A stretch of DNA of 64,000 nt, from NCBI RefSeq assembly GCF_003265705.1, contig NW_020312867.1, forward strand, positions 9,771,228-9,835,227. The letters run 5' to 3'. The translations under genes were made by a program, and so were the position numbers. Shown in pieces: positions 47,834 to 60,400 of this stretch. Position 1 is the stretch's first letter, and every line of letters starts with the position of its first letter. The notes beneath the pieces were generated by a model that ran no database searches, was not told the DNA's origin, and saw only the letters and a program-made list of their open reading frames with translations. Source of the stretch: Callorhinus ursinus (taxonomy: Eukaryota > Chordata > Mammalia > Carnivora > Otariidae).

Positions 47834-48558
47834 AGTCACAGTGGCATGAAGTCAGGAGGAAAGGACGAAGACTAAGGTTTGAGATCGATTTTTCCAAGGA
47901 GTCTGGGAAAGGGAGGTGATGGATCAGCATGCTGAGAAGGGGCGTGGGAGGGAGGTGAACGGGAGGTGGACGGAGGAAGAGGGATTTTAGGAGGTGTTGT
48001 TGAGTAACAGCCCTGTGTGAGATGGCATTTGGGTTGCTGAATCTGTTTCTTTTGCCCCAGACCGGCTGGCTCTGAGACTGAACTGCAGTGATCACTGCTT
48101 TGCAGACCAAGCTGGGCCAGATCTAGCCAGTCGCACCCAGCCTGCCCCCAGAAACTTTCAGGGTGGAGGCGCCTACTGTCATTTCCGTCGCCTCATTACC
48201 TAGGGTCAATGGGCAAGGCCATCTCATGCATAAACGCGTGCCCCAGCATCTCATTTCCCCGGGTGTTCATGCTCCCCTGCCCCTCCTCATTCCCAGGGGC
48301 CAGATCCCACCAAGCCTGATCTCATCCTTCGGGTGGGAGGGGGAGGAAGGCAGGAGAGAGGGGTTCTCTCTAGAGGATCCTGGTTCCTGAGACAGGCTAA
48401 TTACAGGCTTCCTAATTAATGAGCCATGGGGTTGCATTTCATCAGCTGAGTCACGATTAATGTTTGGGCCCTGGACCCAAGGGGAGGGTATCGGGAACCA
48501 TGGGAGGGGAGGCCAGCCTGTCTCTGCCTCCCTCAACCGTGATTCTCTACCCACCTCT
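47834..48558. other. Unique sequence
   Basis: No gene or repeat recognised. Confidence 0.4.
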
Positions 48559-48559
48559 C

Positions 48560-48682
48560 CTTTCTTTCTTTCTTTCTTTTTTTTTAAGATTTTAAGAAAT
48601 CTCTACACCCAACATGGGGCTCGAACCCACAACCCCAAGATCAAGAGTCGGATGCTCCCCTGACTGAGCCACCCAAGTGTCC
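48560..48682 (-). repeat. Old tRNA-derived SINE, antisense
   Basis: (TTTC)n start, AAATCTCTACACCCAACATGGGGCTCGAACCC; CTACCCAC on both sides. Confidence 0.9.
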
Positions 48683-48810
48683 CTACCCACTATCTTTTCA
48701 AACCCAGTTCTCTCCACTGGTTTAGAGGCTATCAGACTGCCCACCTTCCTCCCTACTCCTGCCTCTGCTTCCCAACAACCTTCCTGGGACGGACCCCCCC
48801 TCTGTCCATC

Positions 48811-49010
48811 CTTTTTTTTCCTTTAAGAGTTTATTTATTTATTTGACAGAGAGAGACAGCGAGAGAGGGAACACAAGCAGGGGGAGTGGGAGAGGGAGAA
48901 GCAGGCTTCCCGCCGAGCAGGGAGCCCGATGCGGGGCTCGATCCCAGGACCCTGGGATCATGACCTGAGCCGAAGGCAGACGCTTAACTCCTGAGCCACC
49001 CAGGCGCCCC
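48811..49010 (-). repeat. Can-SINE, antisense
   Basis: Flanked by TCTGTCCATCCTT on both sides. Confidence 0.96.
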
Positions 49011-49480
49011 CAGTCTGTCCATCCTTCATGCCTTCCCGCCCCACCAGGACCACACAGGGCTCATTGGGTTACTGTTTCCCACTCATCTAGTTTCTCTTTC
49101 AAACAGCATCTCCCTCAGCCACACACATCCCACATCTCGGGGTGCGGTCTGCAGGGTGGCAAGCCCAGCACAGTTGGGGGGGCAGGCCAGTCCCCGCCGC
49201 AGCCTGCCACAGACCATTCCAGGGCCGCTCTGCACCTGCTCCTTCCCTGTCTGACTCCTTGCTCCTTCCTACACCCTCCTCCTTCAGCAGCCGCACAGGA
49301 TGGGTACTTTTCCATTCATATCTCAAGCAGATTTCCCCACTTACATGAAGTGAACTGTGCTGAATCTTTGTTCGGCAGAACAGCTTTTATTTTTGTGCCT
49401 AGACGTGTAATATTTTTTAACGTTCGAAAGCTGTGCTGTAGCATTCAGGCCACTCCTATAGAGGGGACTTGAGTCTGCTC
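49011..49480. other. Unique sequence
   Basis: No gene or repeat recognised. Confidence 0.4.
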
Positions 49481-49483
49481 TTT

Positions 49484-49702
49484 GTTTTTGTTTTTTTTTT
49501 AAGATTTTATTTATTTATTTGACAGAGAGAGACACAGCGAGAGAGGGAACACAAGCAGGGGGAGTGGGAGAGGGAGAAGCAGGCCTCCCGCTGAGCAGGG
49601 AGCCCGATGCGGGGAGCCTGATGCGGGGCTCAATCTCAGGACCCTGAGATCATGACCTGAGCCGAAGGCAGACGCTTAACGACTGAGCCACCCAGGCGCC
49701 CC
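49484..49702 (-). repeat. Can-SINE, antisense, with internal duplication
   Basis: Flanked by TTGAGTCTGCTCTTTG. GAGCCCGATGCGGG occurs twice in a row within it. Confidence 0.95.
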
Positions 49703-49739
49703 ATTGAGTCTGCTCTTTGGCAGCCTCTGCCACCAGTAA

Positions 49740-49831
49740 AGCATCTGAGGGGTTAAGAGTGGCCTTGGAGTCAGTCAGCTGAGCTCTTCATGGACCTGAG
49801 CCTCAGTTTCCTCCTTTAGGAGTTAAGGATT
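49740..49831 (+). repeat. MIR fragment, sense
   Basis: GGCCTTGGAGTCAGTCAGCTGAGC and GGACCTGAGCCTCAGTTTCCTCC fit MIR. Confidence 0.65.
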
Positions 49832-49937
49832 GGGGGGCGGGGGCTGGCTGGCTCAGTCTTTAGAGCATGCGACCCTAGTTCTCGGGGTCGTAAGTTCAAG
49901 CCCCATGTTGTCTGGAAAGCTAAGTTAAAAAAAGAGA
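49832..49937 (+). repeat. Old tRNA-derived SINE, sense
   Basis: GGGGCTGGCTGGCTCAGTC head, GTTCAAGCCCCATGTTG, A-rich end. Confidence 0.85.
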
Positions 49938-49999
49938 CACAAGGATTAAACGAGGTCATACAAACAAAGCACTCAGCAGGATGCCCCCCGCGGCCCCTC

Positions 50000-51010
50000 C
50001 CCCGAGTGTACTCAATATGTAGAAACTTTATTAAAAAACTTTTGAATGCAAAGTTTGTGTTTTTTCTTAAACACACATGGGTGGCCTTCAGAGTCTCCAT
50101 AACCTCCTTGATGATAATATATGCCCAATCACACGTGGGTGTAAACCACTTGTTCCTGGGTCCTCCGCAAGGGGGCGACACGGCTCCTCAGGCCCCGCGG
50201 GGGTACCTGGGTCCGCTGCTCAGGTTGCTTGCCGCTTCCGGTGGCGCCAGAGTTGTTCTCCGAGTTTTGCCAGAGAATCTTTGGGCTACAATCCTGGGAG
50301 CGGGATGGCTGGGTCAGAGGGTCCATGTACATGTGACTTTGCTAGAAACTGTTACGTCGCCCTCCGCAGAGCTCGCGTTGCCACCCGCGGTGCATGGCAG
50401 CACCTGTTAGCCCACAGCCCCAGCAGTGGAGTGCGGCCCCACTTTGAGACGCGTGCCCATCTGCTAAACAAGAGATAGTGTTTCGGGGTTGCTTTTATTT
50501 TATCATATTGTGAGCAAGGTTGAGCATCTTCTGACATGTTTAAGAGGCTGTGTGCATTTCTTTATGAATCTTTATTTTTAGAAGCTATAGGAACCATTGT
50601 AATACACCTTACAAATATACTTTTTCCAGGTTGTAATTTACTTTTTACCTTGCTAATGGTAGCTTGCTATTCTTTGTACAAGGTTTTTTTTTTTTAATTT
50701 CAGTGTAGTCAGATTTGTCAATCTTCTCTCACTGTATCTGGATTTTGAATGAGGAACATTTTCCTCACTCCCAGGTTCCCAGTCATCCCATTTTCCACTT
50801 TCTTCTAGTTCTTGGATGGTTTCCTTCTTCCAGCAGCCCCAGTACCACTTCGTGAAACATCCATCTTTCTCTGTTGGTCGGCTGGATTTTTAACTGTTTC
50901 ATTGGTCTGTGTATTCAAGGGTTAGCTCTCCCCATGCAACCCAAACTGTTCATTTCCAGGGTTTTCCTGGTTATTCTGGCTTGTTTTTCCAAATGATTTT
51001 GATAATAAGA
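50000..51010 (-). mobile_element. Old LINE-1-like fragment, antisense
   Basis: GGGATGGCTGGGTCAGAGGGTCCATGTACATGTGACTTTGC, GTTGAGCATCTTCTGACATGTTT and AGTGTAGTCAGATTTGTCAATCTT are diverged antisense LINE-1 text. Confidence 0.65.
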
Positions 51011-51540
51011 ATAGTGTCTAAGACAAGGGCAAATGTCCATGAAAAAAACGGTAAGGTAAAGAGCAGTCAACAGAACCACACAGCATATATACGTATTTTT
51101 TTCCCCTTATAGAAAGATATTGTAAGGGGGAAAAAACCCAACCCACAATGTTTGTGTGGTCGCGTCTCAATAATGTGGTTGCAGGTAGCATCATCTTGCT
51201 ATTGGCACAAACCTTGGTGGAGAAAACGTGCCAAAGGCCACCAGGCTGCCTCTTCTTCCTTCATCCTCCCTTCATCCCTGAGCCACTCTCAAGATTCGTC
51301 ACCCCTCTGATCTGTGGCATTTCTTTGTAAGAGAGGGAGTGCGTTACCGCGGGGTGGAGCCTGGGCTATGGCCTCTGCCACAGGTAGCTGGACAGAGCAT
51401 CTTTGGCTGATTCCCAGCCCAGCCAGCCCCTTTCGGCCTAGAACTGGAAGGAAAGATCTGCGGGAGCCAGTGGGCAGGGGCCGGGTAGGCCAGTGCAGGC
51501 TGTGGAGGGGCTGGGGGGAGGGGGCGGGGGGGCCCTGCGA
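51011..51540. other. Unique sequence
   Basis: No gene recognised; becomes GC-rich towards the right. Confidence 0.4.
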
Positions 51541-51868
51541 GGGTGGCGGGGGACAGCCCTGAGGCGCCCCGCCCCGCCCAGAGCCCTCACAATGGCAGCT
51601 GGCCCAGTATCACAACCCCACAGGCGGGAGGCAAGCAGCCAAGGAGCGGCCTAGAAGCCCGGCAGGGCCGCAGCTTCCTCCAGGGGCAAGTCGCTTTGTC
51701 TGCAGACCTACTTACAGCAACCCCCGAGGCAGAGGGCTGGTTTCCTGGGGGATGGAAAAGCTCCTGGCAGCGGAGTGGCCTCGGGCTGAAGATGCACGGG
51801 AGGCGGCAGTGCGGCCCAGGGCTCGGGGCCCTAGGTGCTGTGGGGCGCTGCCGCCAGGCTGCCAGGAC

Positions 51869-51958
51869 ATGGAGTACTACTCTGTGAGCACCGAGCAGAT
51901 GCTCATCTTCTTCCTAGCCGTCTGGTTCTTCTACTTCTTCTACCTTCAGGACTTCTGA
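51869..51958 (+). CDS. Candidate 29-residue membrane microprotein
   Basis: Not a family I recognise. The frame opens with ATG in a strong context (GACATGG) and ends at TGA 51956-51958. The product has a short polar N-terminus (MEYYSVSTEQ), then a very aromatic hydrophobic stretch (LIFFLAVWFFYFFYL) long enough to span a membrane, then QDF at the end. Of 29 sense codons about 26 end in G or C, with runs of TTC and TAC codons. The amino acids are thus AT-type residues written with GC-ending codons, as selection on a protein would leave. The same frame is open upstream to an ATG at 51752, which would give 68 residues, but that extension has no protein-like character. The surroundings are GC-rich and TATA-less. 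No poly(A) signal or splice pair is certain. Confidence 0.45.
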   Translation: MEYYSVSTEQMLIFFLAVWFFYFFYLQDF

Positions 51959-52500
51959 GCGGCCCTCCCTCCCGCTGTCCCCGGGGCTGGCGGGGCCCCA
52001 GCCTGGAGCGAACGACCCGAATCGGGCCACAGAGCGGCCAAGGACTGAAGACTTCCTTAGCCCCTCAGGAAGAATGGCCAGGACGCCAGGTCGCCCTGCT
52101 CCTCACAGATGGAGATTTGGGGCCCAGGCCCCCGCTCTCAGAGGGCCCAGGGCTGCGCGCCCCACACAGCCTTGGTGTCTCGAGTACATGACAGAGGAAA
52201 GGGGAAGACGTGTGACCCCGCGGGACCTGCGGCCGGGCGAGGGGGCAGCGGGCCACATCGAGGCTTTGCGCTCCTGAGTCTTCTCAGAGTCAGTGGGGCC
52301 CAGCTCCGTGCTCACTGGTCAGCTGCTCTGTGCCTGGCCTGGGGATGCTGCTGAGAAGTAAACTGCCCTCTGAGCCTCGTTGGTGGCAAGAGAATGGTTA
52401 TTCCCATTTTCTAAGGGAGAGAATCAGCCCGGCCATGCTTAGCGTTCTGGCAAGGGTGGTGAAAGACCACATCCTTTTGGGGGACTCTCTAGACTAAGGT
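51959..52500. other. GC-rich unique sequence after the microprotein ORF
   Basis: Possibly its 3' UTR. No poly(A) hexamer recognised within it. Confidence 0.3.
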
Positions 52501-52503
52501 AAA

Positions 52504-52602
52504 GGGGCGCCTGAGTGGCTCAGTCGGTAGAGCATGTGACTCTTGATCTTGGGGTCGTTGAGTTCAAGCCCCATGTTGGGTATAGAGCTTAAAAAAAAAA
52601 AA
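52504..52602 (+). repeat. Old tRNA-derived SINE, sense
   Basis: GGGGCGCCTGAGTGGCTCAGTCGGTAGAGCATG, GTTCAAGCCCCATGTTGGG, A-run. Close to its tRNA parent. Confidence 0.9.
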
Positions 52603-52609
52603 GAGTAAG

Positions 52610-53945
52610 ATCAAAACGGATGCATGTCCAAGGACATGGGTGTGGCTCCACCTGGGCACAGGACAGGAACTGTCCTCCCCAGGGGCTCCCAAGCCTGGTT
52701 TCCCACCAGGGCCAATTGGGGAGCAGGAGCCAGTTTGAAAGGCAGATCACGAGGCCCCTCCATAGGCGGGGAGACAGCTCTGCCCTTATCTGGGGGTGCC
52801 TCATGCAGACCCCACACTGGAAGCAGCTGCCTCTGGCTCCCTGGGGTGGGGCGGACAGGGGGCCCCCAAACAGCAGGCACCCCCAGACGGCAGGGCTCCT
52901 GAGTAGTGGACCTGCCCGGGAGGGCTGAGGGGGCTGCTACCCTGAGGCCACCACAGGCTGAGGAATGGAATCTCCCCACCCCCAGCGCCGCTTCTGCCAC
53001 AAATGTGGGGCTTTTCTTACAATACATTGAGGCAAGGAGGGTAAGGCAGGAATCTGGAAAGGCCCAGACCTTTAAAGCCAAAGAGCACCCAGGGGCCTCA
53101 CTGGCTAAGAGGAAAGCCCACCAGTACAGACCCTGAAGTCTCAGGCAAGGCTGCCGCCTGAGGCAGGGGGAGGAATTTCCTTTGGGGACACACAAACCCC
53201 CTAGGAATCTCTAGCCCCACCCCCAGATCTCTAAATTCCTGGGTCTGGACTAGAGTCCAAGAATCAGAGCTTTTAGTAAGCTTTTGTAATAAGCTCCGCT
53301 CCTCCCTGCCAGCGCCTCATTCCCTGCCCCCTACCCCCCCCCCCGCCCCGGGGCAGAGGAGGCAGCGGGCCTGTGGGAGGGGAGGAGAGCAGGCGGCTGG
53401 GGTTTCGGGGCCCACAGTGCGTGCCTGAAACCTCACGACGAACTGGTGCAGCACCGCCAGGCCCTCCTTCCCGCAGACTCACAGGGACTCACGGGGAGCA
53501 GGGAAGGGTCCGGCACACTTTCTCACGGACATTGTTCCAGCAACTAGAATCTTCCATGCAGTAAACAGTTGTAGGAGCACAGAGTTTCCCCTGGGACGCC
53601 ACAAAACTAAATTTTGAGTGAAAAGAATGCAGCCGAGTTGTTTAAGTACTTCTGCCAGGGGCCCCGTGCAGCAAAGGTCGGTGGGCCTCAGAGGGCAGTG
53701 CGGCCAGCAGCTCGGTGGGTGCCGGGCCTCCCCACTGGCGCTCACACCCACGTGCAAACCCTCGCACGTCAGATGCATCCCGAAATGTGACTTCTCGTCT
53801 GTCAGGCCACTGACCTGAATTGCAGCCTGATGGGGTTGCCGGGCCGGCTCGAGGCTGCCCTGTGACAGCCCCACTTGGTGTGGGTGCCAGTGGGGGACAG
53901 ACATATGACGACAGACAGGCACTTTGTCAGGAGGAAGCCCACAGC
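52610..53945. other. Unique sequence downstream of UBOX5
   Basis: Open frames up to 194 codons lie here on both strands, but none shows a domain or fits the neighbours. No repeat recognised. Confidence 0.4.
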
Positions 53946-53965
53946 GGAAAGACGTCAACCATCAC

Positions 53966-53971
53966 TTTATT
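53966..53971 (-). terminator. UBOX5: UBOX5 poly(A) signal
   Basis: TTTATT on the plus strand, AATAAA on the gene strand, about 530 bases after the stop codon. Confidence 0.75.
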
Positions 53972-54498
53972 AAGGCTCGGAGTGGTCTGCCAGTTGGGGG
54001 CTGAGTCATTCACTCCAGACCCCCACCACGGAGCACTCCCGGCTTCCGGGTGACACCGAAGGCGGAAGCTGTCTTCGAGATTCCGAGCCACAGTCTGTTG
54101 TGCTGCACTCACGTCTACCCTGCGGGGCTGGGATGTGTGCACGGACCACGTCGGGGGGGCCCCCCAGCAGGGTGGGGCCGGCTCTCACAGGCCCTGGGCT
54201 CTGGCAGGGGAAGGGGGTGGGGTGGCAGGGAGGCACAGGAGGGCAGGGATAGTCCCCCATCCCTCCCAGCCCAAACTATGGCTTTGTTATCCTATTGCCA
54301 CTTGAGCAGGAGTGGGGTGCCCCCTCCCACCCCATACTCTGGCCCGTGTGCTACACTGTGGAAGGAAACAAAGGGGAAAGCCCCTGGGGAAGAAAGGGCC
54401 CCTGTGTGCTTGGGGCCCTGGCCAGACCTCAGGGGATCCTGACCCCCACTCTCTCAGCGACTCCCCTCGACGGGTCTTCTTGGGCCGAGGCTGCTCAC

Positions 54499-57400
54499 TC
54501 AGAAGTGGACCCGCAGCACGTCCTGGCTGGCAAACGGCCGCCGGCAGGTGGCACAGGCCACGGGCAGGGAGCGCTGCTTCTCGCCCAGGCACGGCCGGCA
54601 CAGGAGGTGGCCGCAGGGAAGCTGGTACACCGGCTCCTTTTTGAAGTAGGGAGAAAACACTCTTTTGCAGGAGGCGCACTCGGGGCCCGGGACGCTCCCA
54701 GGCTGCTCTGGTAAATTAGGGAGGAAAATAAGCCAAGGTTAGGGAAAGCGGCCCCCTCGCTCAGGCCCCGTCCCAATGGCCGGGCAGATGCCTGGAGCGG
54801 GACAAGAAGCTTCCCCACCCTCCACCCCTGTGGCAGCATGGCTGTATCCCTCCCGAGGCCACTTCTGGCTGATCCGGGAGGACAGGGTGTTGGGGAGCCT
54901 GGGAACCTGGGAGGCTTCCCCTCAATGATTAAATCTTGGTGCTCCAATGAGTGCTCAAGAAAAGTTGGCTTCTGAGGGCAGGCAGGCCACACCGAGCCCT
55001 CCCTCCTGGTCTCCGAGCAGGACTTACTTTCCACTGGGACAGGCTGCCAAGGTCAGAGTGGGGCACAAGCGCATCCTGACAACAAAACTACAAGGCGAGA
55101 TGCCACAAGACAAGGAAAAAGCAGAGAGGGGTCAGGTGCAGCAGGGGCCGGGCAGGTCAGCGGAGGAAGGAGGGTACCAGAGAGGCAGGGTTGAGGTCTG
55201 TCTGCAGCAGACCTGCCCGCTGAGCCCGGCACCTGCTTCTCTTCAGCCCAGCAGCCCCCTCCTGACCTGCCGACCCCCTTCCCGTGCTGCAGGCTCTCTT
55301 TCCCTGCTTCCTGCAGGGCCTCCCCGAATGGGGGCCACACAGGCTGAGTCCTGCCACCCCCTCCCCGAACTGCACCCGCTGCGCTTCCTTTTCTTGTGGC
55401 CCTGGCCTTGGGACGCTGCTCTTTCTTCCCCAGTCCACACCCCTCCGGAGAGGGTCAGGGTGGCCTCTTGGGGGAAGAAAAGGGACCAGCCATGCAGAAA
55501 GAAAGGGAGAGCAAGTACAAAGAATGGCTGGTCTAGAACCAAACCAAACCAAACCAAACCGAGAAAATGGCCGGTCCATGAAAGAAAGGACCCAGAGGTG
55601 TGACGTATGAGACTGGCTTCGGGCGAGACCGCAAAGGGGGGCCGGGGGCGGGCTGGGGCATGCAGGCCTTCACAGGCAGCGGGAGTTTAGATGTTATTCA
55701 AAGCTCAACCGGATGCCCTGAGAGGCGTCTAAGAAGTGCAGAGCCACGAGCTGGTTGAGAGCAAAAGAAGACGCCTCTGGCTCCCGTGAGCGACGGGCAA
55801 GGGTGGCTGCCAGGGAGCTGCAGGGCTGCTGAAGGAGACGGGGGCCACGGCACAGGAGCTGGGGCCGGGGGGCAGCAGAGAACGGGGCTCTGAGGCATGA
55901 ATACCGACAGGTATTGAGGAGTACCAACAGGACCTGGGGATGAACGGATATCAGGAATGTTGAAGGAAACCAAGGATGATGTCCACGTTACAGGCCTGAC
56001 CAAAGGGTAGAAGATGCTGCTCTTTATCAGCAGTGGGGTTACGGGAGCGGGGGGGATCCTCCAGAGGGTGTTTGCAGTTCTGAGTTAGAATTTCACTCAA
56101 GAAATATCCATGAGTTTCCCATGTGGAGGTGCCAGGCAGCTGTCAGGGAGGTTGGGGTCTGAGCTCCAAGGAGAGGAAGGAGCTACAGGTGAGCATAGGT
56201 GGTCACCGGCCGGTGGGCTCTTGCTGGGAGGACAGAGAAGAGGGTCCAGGACCAGAGTCTGGAAGAGATGGAAGAGTCAGCAGTGGAAACTATAAAGGGA
56301 TGGTGAAAACAGGGAGAAGAGTGTGCCATCCAGAAGGCCAAGCGAGAAGGTGTTTTGGGAAGGTGGTGCTAAGAAGCCGCATCAGCCACTGCTGAGAGGG
56401 TGAGTGACCGCTGGGTTTGGAGTCCATGGAAACTGCCGGTGACCTGGACAAGAAGGTTCTGGGGGCTGGCCAGGGTGGAAACGTAATCAGAGAGACAGGG
56501 GGGTGGGTATGAGAAGCGGAAGAGCTAAGATCGCTTGGGATCCAGACAAGAGCTCAGCCCAGGTCTGGAGGGGCAGCAGGAATCGAGTGTCCGCCTTATC
56601 ATGAGCTCCTTCAGGCTTCATCTTGTAAAACCCGTCCCAGCATTCCAGCAGGTTCTCTCACTTTGTAGCCTAGTTGATTCTATCATCTAATGTGGTCCCA
56701 GATTCAGGGTAGGCAAAAACTGGCTCAGTAAGCTGCCCCAGTTCTTTGCTGAAACACCAGGGACAATGTTGACAGGAAGGCATGAAGAGGACAACGCCAG
56801 ACTCCCTCCATAGTTCCATAAAATAAACCACACACAGGTCGGATGGGAGACGGACTAGATATGAAAACTAAACAAAGGAGAAACAAACAAAAGTCCTTAG
56901 GACAGAACAATTAATATTAGATCTCACCGAAACACCACAGAGCTGCCAAGCCCTAAGCCCACAGAATTACTAAGACTCAACTAAAGAAAGCCTTTCTTGT
57001 GAAGAGTTACACTTCACAGGAGCTCCTCAACTGCCCCCGGAAAAGGAAAGAGACTGGGGTCTCCCCGAGGCCCGAGCGCCAGGGCTGAGGAAGCCGGGCA
57101 TGGGGGTCGGCAGAGCCCCGGAGGCAAAGCCCAGCCTCCTGTTCCAGGGCTCCCAGGAGACAGATGGGGCCCTGGTTACCCGAGCCGGCGCCTGGCCTCC
57201 AGGAGGTGCTGCTTTCTCTCGCGCCCAGCTGCTGGAGCTGCCCCCTGGCCAGCCGAGCTGTGAAGGAGGGCATGGAGCCAAGGGTCGACGTCAAGGCAAC
57301 TTCCAAGCTTTGTGACAGCTTCTGCTCATGGGACACCGGACCTGACAAGAGATGCACAGACCACAATATCCAGAGAGAGGTTCAGTAAAAGAGAAGAGCA

Positions 57401-60400
57401 AGCCGTAAGTCCTTGGAGGACTACTCGAACAGCACTTCCAGCTTCGAATGGACACAAATGTAAAGAACCTCCTCCGTAATGTCCACTCGTGAATTGTGAT
57501 GACAGAATATTAGCAGTTAAAGCCCTGGGGACCCATCCCACCCAGCTTCCAGGGTTCCTGGGCTCCGCTCCAGCTTTCCTCCTCTTGGACAAACTGCGGG
57601 GCAGGCCCGGGCCACCTGGTGGCTCCCCTGCGGAACTGCACCCTACTTTCTGCAGGTCTTGCAGGCCAAGGAAATGACTGGGTGAAGGCCCAGCCTTGTG
57701 CCCCTGCTCCCTGTCCACTGCCTCACCAGCAGCCTTTCCTCGTCTCCTCTCTTCCGGGGCCCCTGCCACTCCGCAGGGCCACTGGCCTGCCCCTCTGGGC
57801 ACTTGTGTCCTCTCCCTCCTGCTGAGTAAAGCAAAGTGGTCATTACCAAGTGGAGTAACAAAGACCTCACTCTGCCCACTCCATGATCTAAGGGACCTTC
57901 TCGGTGTGGTCCACAGAAAGCCAAGCAGTGGGCTGAGGGTGAAGGCAAAGGGGGAGGGGGACAGCTGTTCACGAAAGAACCCAGAGACCTGCCTGGTAGC
58001 AGGGTTCACAAAACTGCCCTAAAGCAGAGAGTAGAACGCTTTGTCTACAGTTTGTAGGACTTGCCTGGGACCTTGAAGCACAGGTCAGCACGGTCCTGTG
58101 TCATCCACAAATCTGTCAAGGCCAACACTACTGGAGACCTCAGAGACCGCCCGGTCTGAGGACCTTTCCTCGTCCCACCCCACTGCACCTCGGATGCTTC
58201 CAGGAGTTTCTGAGGGTCATGTTAACTAAAACTTATACTCAAAACCAGATGTAACCTTTAAGCACACTATTTGCCTATGGTTTTTACAGTAAGAGAGGAA
58301 ATTAGAAGAATGATAAAATCTAAACAGACCAATTTTCATAAGAAAAAAGTGTCAAAGAGCTATCTCCAAAACACCCGGCACAAACAGTCATGGGCAAATT
58401 CTACCAAATATGTAAAAGAGTAAATGATCCTAATATTATTATATTGTTCTAGTTTATGTGCTGCCAAAGTGAGCACTCTATTATACTGTTCTAAAGTTTA
58501 GTAAAGGAAAATTTCTTAATTCTTCTTATGGAGCAAATAAATCTTTGATAACAAAACATGACCAAAGATGGCATGTGCCCATGCATACATACACATGACA
58601 GTCCAAATTATTTATCCAAAATAAAACACTAGCAAACAGAACCAAGCCAAACATTAAAAGAAGCATGACCAAAGGGAGTTTCTTCCAGGAATGTAGTACT
58701 GGCTATTCAATATTAAGAAGCCTATTAATGTATTTTTTCATATTAAAAGATCTCAGGATGAAAAATTGTAGCATCATCTCCATTGACATTGAAAAGGCAT
58801 TAGACAAAATTCAACCACCAATCTTAGATAAAAACAAACAAATAAAAAAAACCACCACTGAACGAAATAAGAATCAATGGTGTGGGAGAGCATCTGAAAT
58901 GGTTCCCAATGAGACCCACCTCCAGATACTCCTGCCTTGGGTACCCGGGTACCCCCACCCCTTGAGTGTGGGCTGGGCTCAGCGACTCGCTTCTAACAGG
59001 ATATAGCAAACATGATAGGATGTCACCACCACGACTGGGTTAAACAAGACTGTGACTTCCATCTGGTTTGCAGACACTGTGACCGTGGCTGTGGAAGACT
59101 GTGAAGCAGATGGCAGAGCCAAACCACGCCTGGATTCCTGACCAGAGAAGCTATGAGATCATGCATGTGTAGTGCTTTACACCAGTAAATGTGAGGATAA
59201 TTTAAGGTGGCAAGGCATAAAGCACAGGGCAACAGTGCCAAGTGTCATGTGGGAAGCGTAGGGATGACCACGGACATGGACGTAGGACGTGGAGTACCTG
59301 TTGAGCAGTCCATGTGCGTCAGCCCCAGCTCACTGGCAGCTTTCATTTTCTTAGCGGGGTGCTCTGAGGTAGTGGGTGAGACCAGAAGGCTTGTGGTAGA
59401 GAAACAGGAAGCACTGATACCGAGGCTACCGTCTGGGGCGTGTTCAGCGTGCTCCATCTTCCTTTTCCGAGAGGGCAGAGCAATGGAAGAGGGGGTCACT
59501 GCCAACGCAGTCTGTGCTCTCCCGAGCAGATGGCAGCCAGGAATGGAGTGCTGGAGCAGGAAATGGTCAATCCGGGCCTTCAGGGAGGGGTGAGGCAGGG
59601 GCTGGGAGTGCGGAGTAAAGGCCACCCCCGTGAAAGGGTCGCTGGGCACTCGGCCCCACGCAGCTTCGCTGCGGTTACACTTCTCCAGTGTGCTCTGGTC
59701 GATGACCTTGCCCGAGGGCAGCAGCATGGGGCAAGGCATGATCTCCAGGGTGATGGGATCCAGGAACTCCTCAGGCACATCCCGAATTACCTCGGCTAGC
59801 TCCCGCAGGCTGGAGGGGGCCTGCTGGCCCTCAGACAGGCCTGCGGGATCGCAGTCACTCTCCATGGGCAAGGCGGGAGCCTGCAGAGCCAAGTCCTGAG
59901 GGAGGCTCTCGGAGGCAAGCAGCAGGACACTGTCTATCACCTCCTGAGAGCAGGTTTTAGCTGGCTGACCCCACACTTCCAACCGTTTGATGCAAGGGAT
60001 ACCGCTGCCTGTCACATGGGTGATACAGATCTTGAGATGGGCCACGTGGCTAAGACAAAGAGCCCCTTTATTCCAGAGCTCCTGTGCCACAACAGCGGGA
60101 GAGGGGAGTGTGGCTTCCATTGGACCAAAAGGTGGCCTGGCCTTGAAGCCCCTGTGACTAAACACCACTTGGCTCTGGTTTTTCAGTAAGACTTTGCCTA
60201 CCAAGGTGAATGCCTCCTTGTCCGGGATGGATGGCTCGGCTGGGCCCGGGGCCCGGCACTCGGGGGCATTCCAACACGCTCTGCTGGGTGAGGCGGACGT
60301 GTACATTTCCAGGCCTGTGACATTCGGGCCTCCCCCAGCTGTGAGGTCTATGTTAATCCTACAGATTTCCACACTGAAGGGAAAGGAAACTGTCACATAG

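Noticed and set aside
52611..53195. A 194-codon minus-strand frame downstream of UBOX5
   Set aside because: No domain or splice context, and it overlaps open frames on the other strand; treated as chance.
55157..55603. A plus-strand 218-codon frame and minus-strand frames in the last UBOX5 intron
   Set aside because: Both strands are open over the same GC-rich stretch, and no family is recognised.
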